A stretch of DNA of 33,603 nt, taken from NCBI GenBank assembly GCA_903923395.1, contig CAIXXM010000091.1:1-33603 (forward strand), given 5' to 3'. The notes below the pieces were generated by a model, which saw only the letters and a list, made by a program, of their open reading frames with translations, ran no database searches and was not told the DNA's origin. This DNA is from an uncultured Acidobacteriia bacterium. GTDB taxonomy: Bacteria > Acidobacteriota > Terriglobia > Bryobacterales > Bryobacteraceae. Below are positions 32,847 to 33,603 of this stretch, piece by piece (the stretch's first letter is position 1; each line of letters starts with the position of its first letter). Both the position numbers and the translations under genes were made by a program.

Positions 32847-33603
32847 GCAACAACTTCCCGCGGCTTCGAGAGCCGCACCTGTTCTACACGCAATTCATCG
32901 CTCGCCAGCACTTCAATCCGCAGGCCGCCGCGCTCTTCCACTTCACCCGCCAGTGGCACGCGGCCAAGCCATTCCGTGATCAGGCCGCCAACCGTAGTGG
33001 CCTCCACATCTTCGCTGGGGCGAAACTCCAGTATCTCGCCCACACGGTCCAGATCGAAATTCCCGGAGACAACGTACCCGCCATTGCCATCCTCCGCCAC
33101 ATCTTCCGCCGGTTCATGCTCATCGCGGATCTCACCCAGAATTACTTCCACCAGGTCTTCCATCGTGACCAGCCCGGCCGTGGCACCGTACTCATCAATC
33201 ACAATCGCCATGTGCCCGCCCTCCTGCTGCATTTCCCGCATCAGGTCACTGGCACCCTTCGTCTCCGGCACCAGCTTCACCGGCCGCATCAGATCCCGCA
33301 CCTTCATCACCAGCCGCTGGCTTTCCGCGACTTCAAACATATCCCGCACATGCACGAACCCGATAATCTCGTCGAGCGACGCCTCATACACAGGAATCCG
33401 CGAATACTGCTCATTGACCACCAACTCCCGCAGTTCTTCGAGCGACCGTTCCGCCTGAATCGTCACCATCTGCGGCCGCGGCGTCATAATCTCCCGCACC
33501 ACCTTATCCCCGAACTCCACCACGGACTGGATCAATTCCCGGTCATCTTCCTCAATCAACCCCTCATCCCGGCCCGCTTCAATCAACGCCTGAATATTCT
33601 CCA
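32843..33603 (-). CDS. CNNM/CorC-HlyC family transporter or regulator, partial
   Basis: The C-terminal 252 residues of a CorC/HlyC-type protein that runs off the right edge. The frame stays open to the last base (ENIQALIEAGRDEGLIEE), so the start and any DUF21 membrane domain are outside. Two CBS motifs are visible: VREIMTPRPQMVTIQAE with SRIPVYEASLDEIIGFVHV, and VRDLMRPVKLVPETKGASD with GHMAIVIDEYGATAGLVTMEDL. The C-terminal CorC_HlyC domain (GNFDLDRVGEIL to GLRIEVLASDEL) follows. Homologues act in Mg2+/Co2+ efflux. It overlaps era by four bases. Confidence 0.93.
   Translation of the reverse strand, partial: ENIQALIEAGRDEGLIEEDDRELIQSVVEFGDKVVREIMTPRPQMVTIQAERSLEELRELVVNEQYSRIPVYEASLDEIIGFVHVRDMFEVAESQRLVMKVRDLMRPVKLVPETKGASDLMREMQQEGGHMAIVIDEYGATAGLVTMEDLVEVILGEIRDEHEPAEDVAEDGNGGYVVSGNFDLDRVGEILEFRPSEDVEATTVGGLITEWLGRVPLAGEVEERGGLRIEVLASDELRVEQVRLSKPREVVA

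Overview
The window looks like a chromosomal segment of an Acidobacteriota member, most likely a Solibacter/Bryobacter-type soil bacterium. This is inference. It rests on moderately high GC content, a secreted S9 peptidase, ThuA-like and SMP-30-like proteins with signal peptides, amidohydrolases, many decayed toxin-antitoxin modules, and an ilvBNC-cimA order. No rRNA, tRNA, CRISPR array or prophage was recognised.

Layout. At 139-4514 (minus strand) a three-gene split transhydrogenase operon (pntAA-pntAB-pntB) is followed by a secreted esterase and a DUF1801 protein. At 5070-10345 (plus strand) lies the branched-chain amino acid operon ilvB-ilvN-ilvC-cimA. It is preceded by a 29-residue leader peptide with 13 Leu/Ile/Val residues and a strong intrinsic terminator, which together read as a classical ribosome-mediated attenuator. 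At 10327-10888 is a broken doc toxin with its antitoxin. At 11099-13479 a two-gene operon encodes an unusual GNAT-aminotransferase fusion and a membrane desaturase/hydroxylase-like enzyme. At 13505-16966 (minus strand) an amino acid permease, a kynureninase-like PLP enzyme and a Tat-exported amidohydrolase form a probable catabolic operon. GTP-dependent PEP carboxykinase and a large secreted S9 peptidase follow.

The stretch 21972-25777 is accessory DNA and largely a graveyard. It holds an orphan, shortened Phd-type antitoxin, an internally duplicated DUF805 membrane protein and an IS630 transposase fragment. The IS fragment abuts a RhuM-like tail and a restriction-helicase start. A Phd antitoxin follows, whose PIN toxin partner has lost its middle. 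An intact ThuA-like gene and a duplicated segment of about 155 bp of unknown nature complete the stretch.

The last part (25778-33603) is more conserved. It contains mutS2 with a small hypothetical gene, an intact RHH/PIN toxin-antitoxin pair, an ABM monooxygenase-like gene, and a DUF1566 protein split by an apparent frameshift. A minus-strand operon corC-era-BON-SMP30-NUDIX runs off the right edge.

The best candidates for something under-described are the ilv leader attenuator (5070-5276), the fusion enzyme plus desaturase operon (11099-13479), and a recurring extended -10 element a few bases upstream of start codons, suggesting leaderless transcripts.
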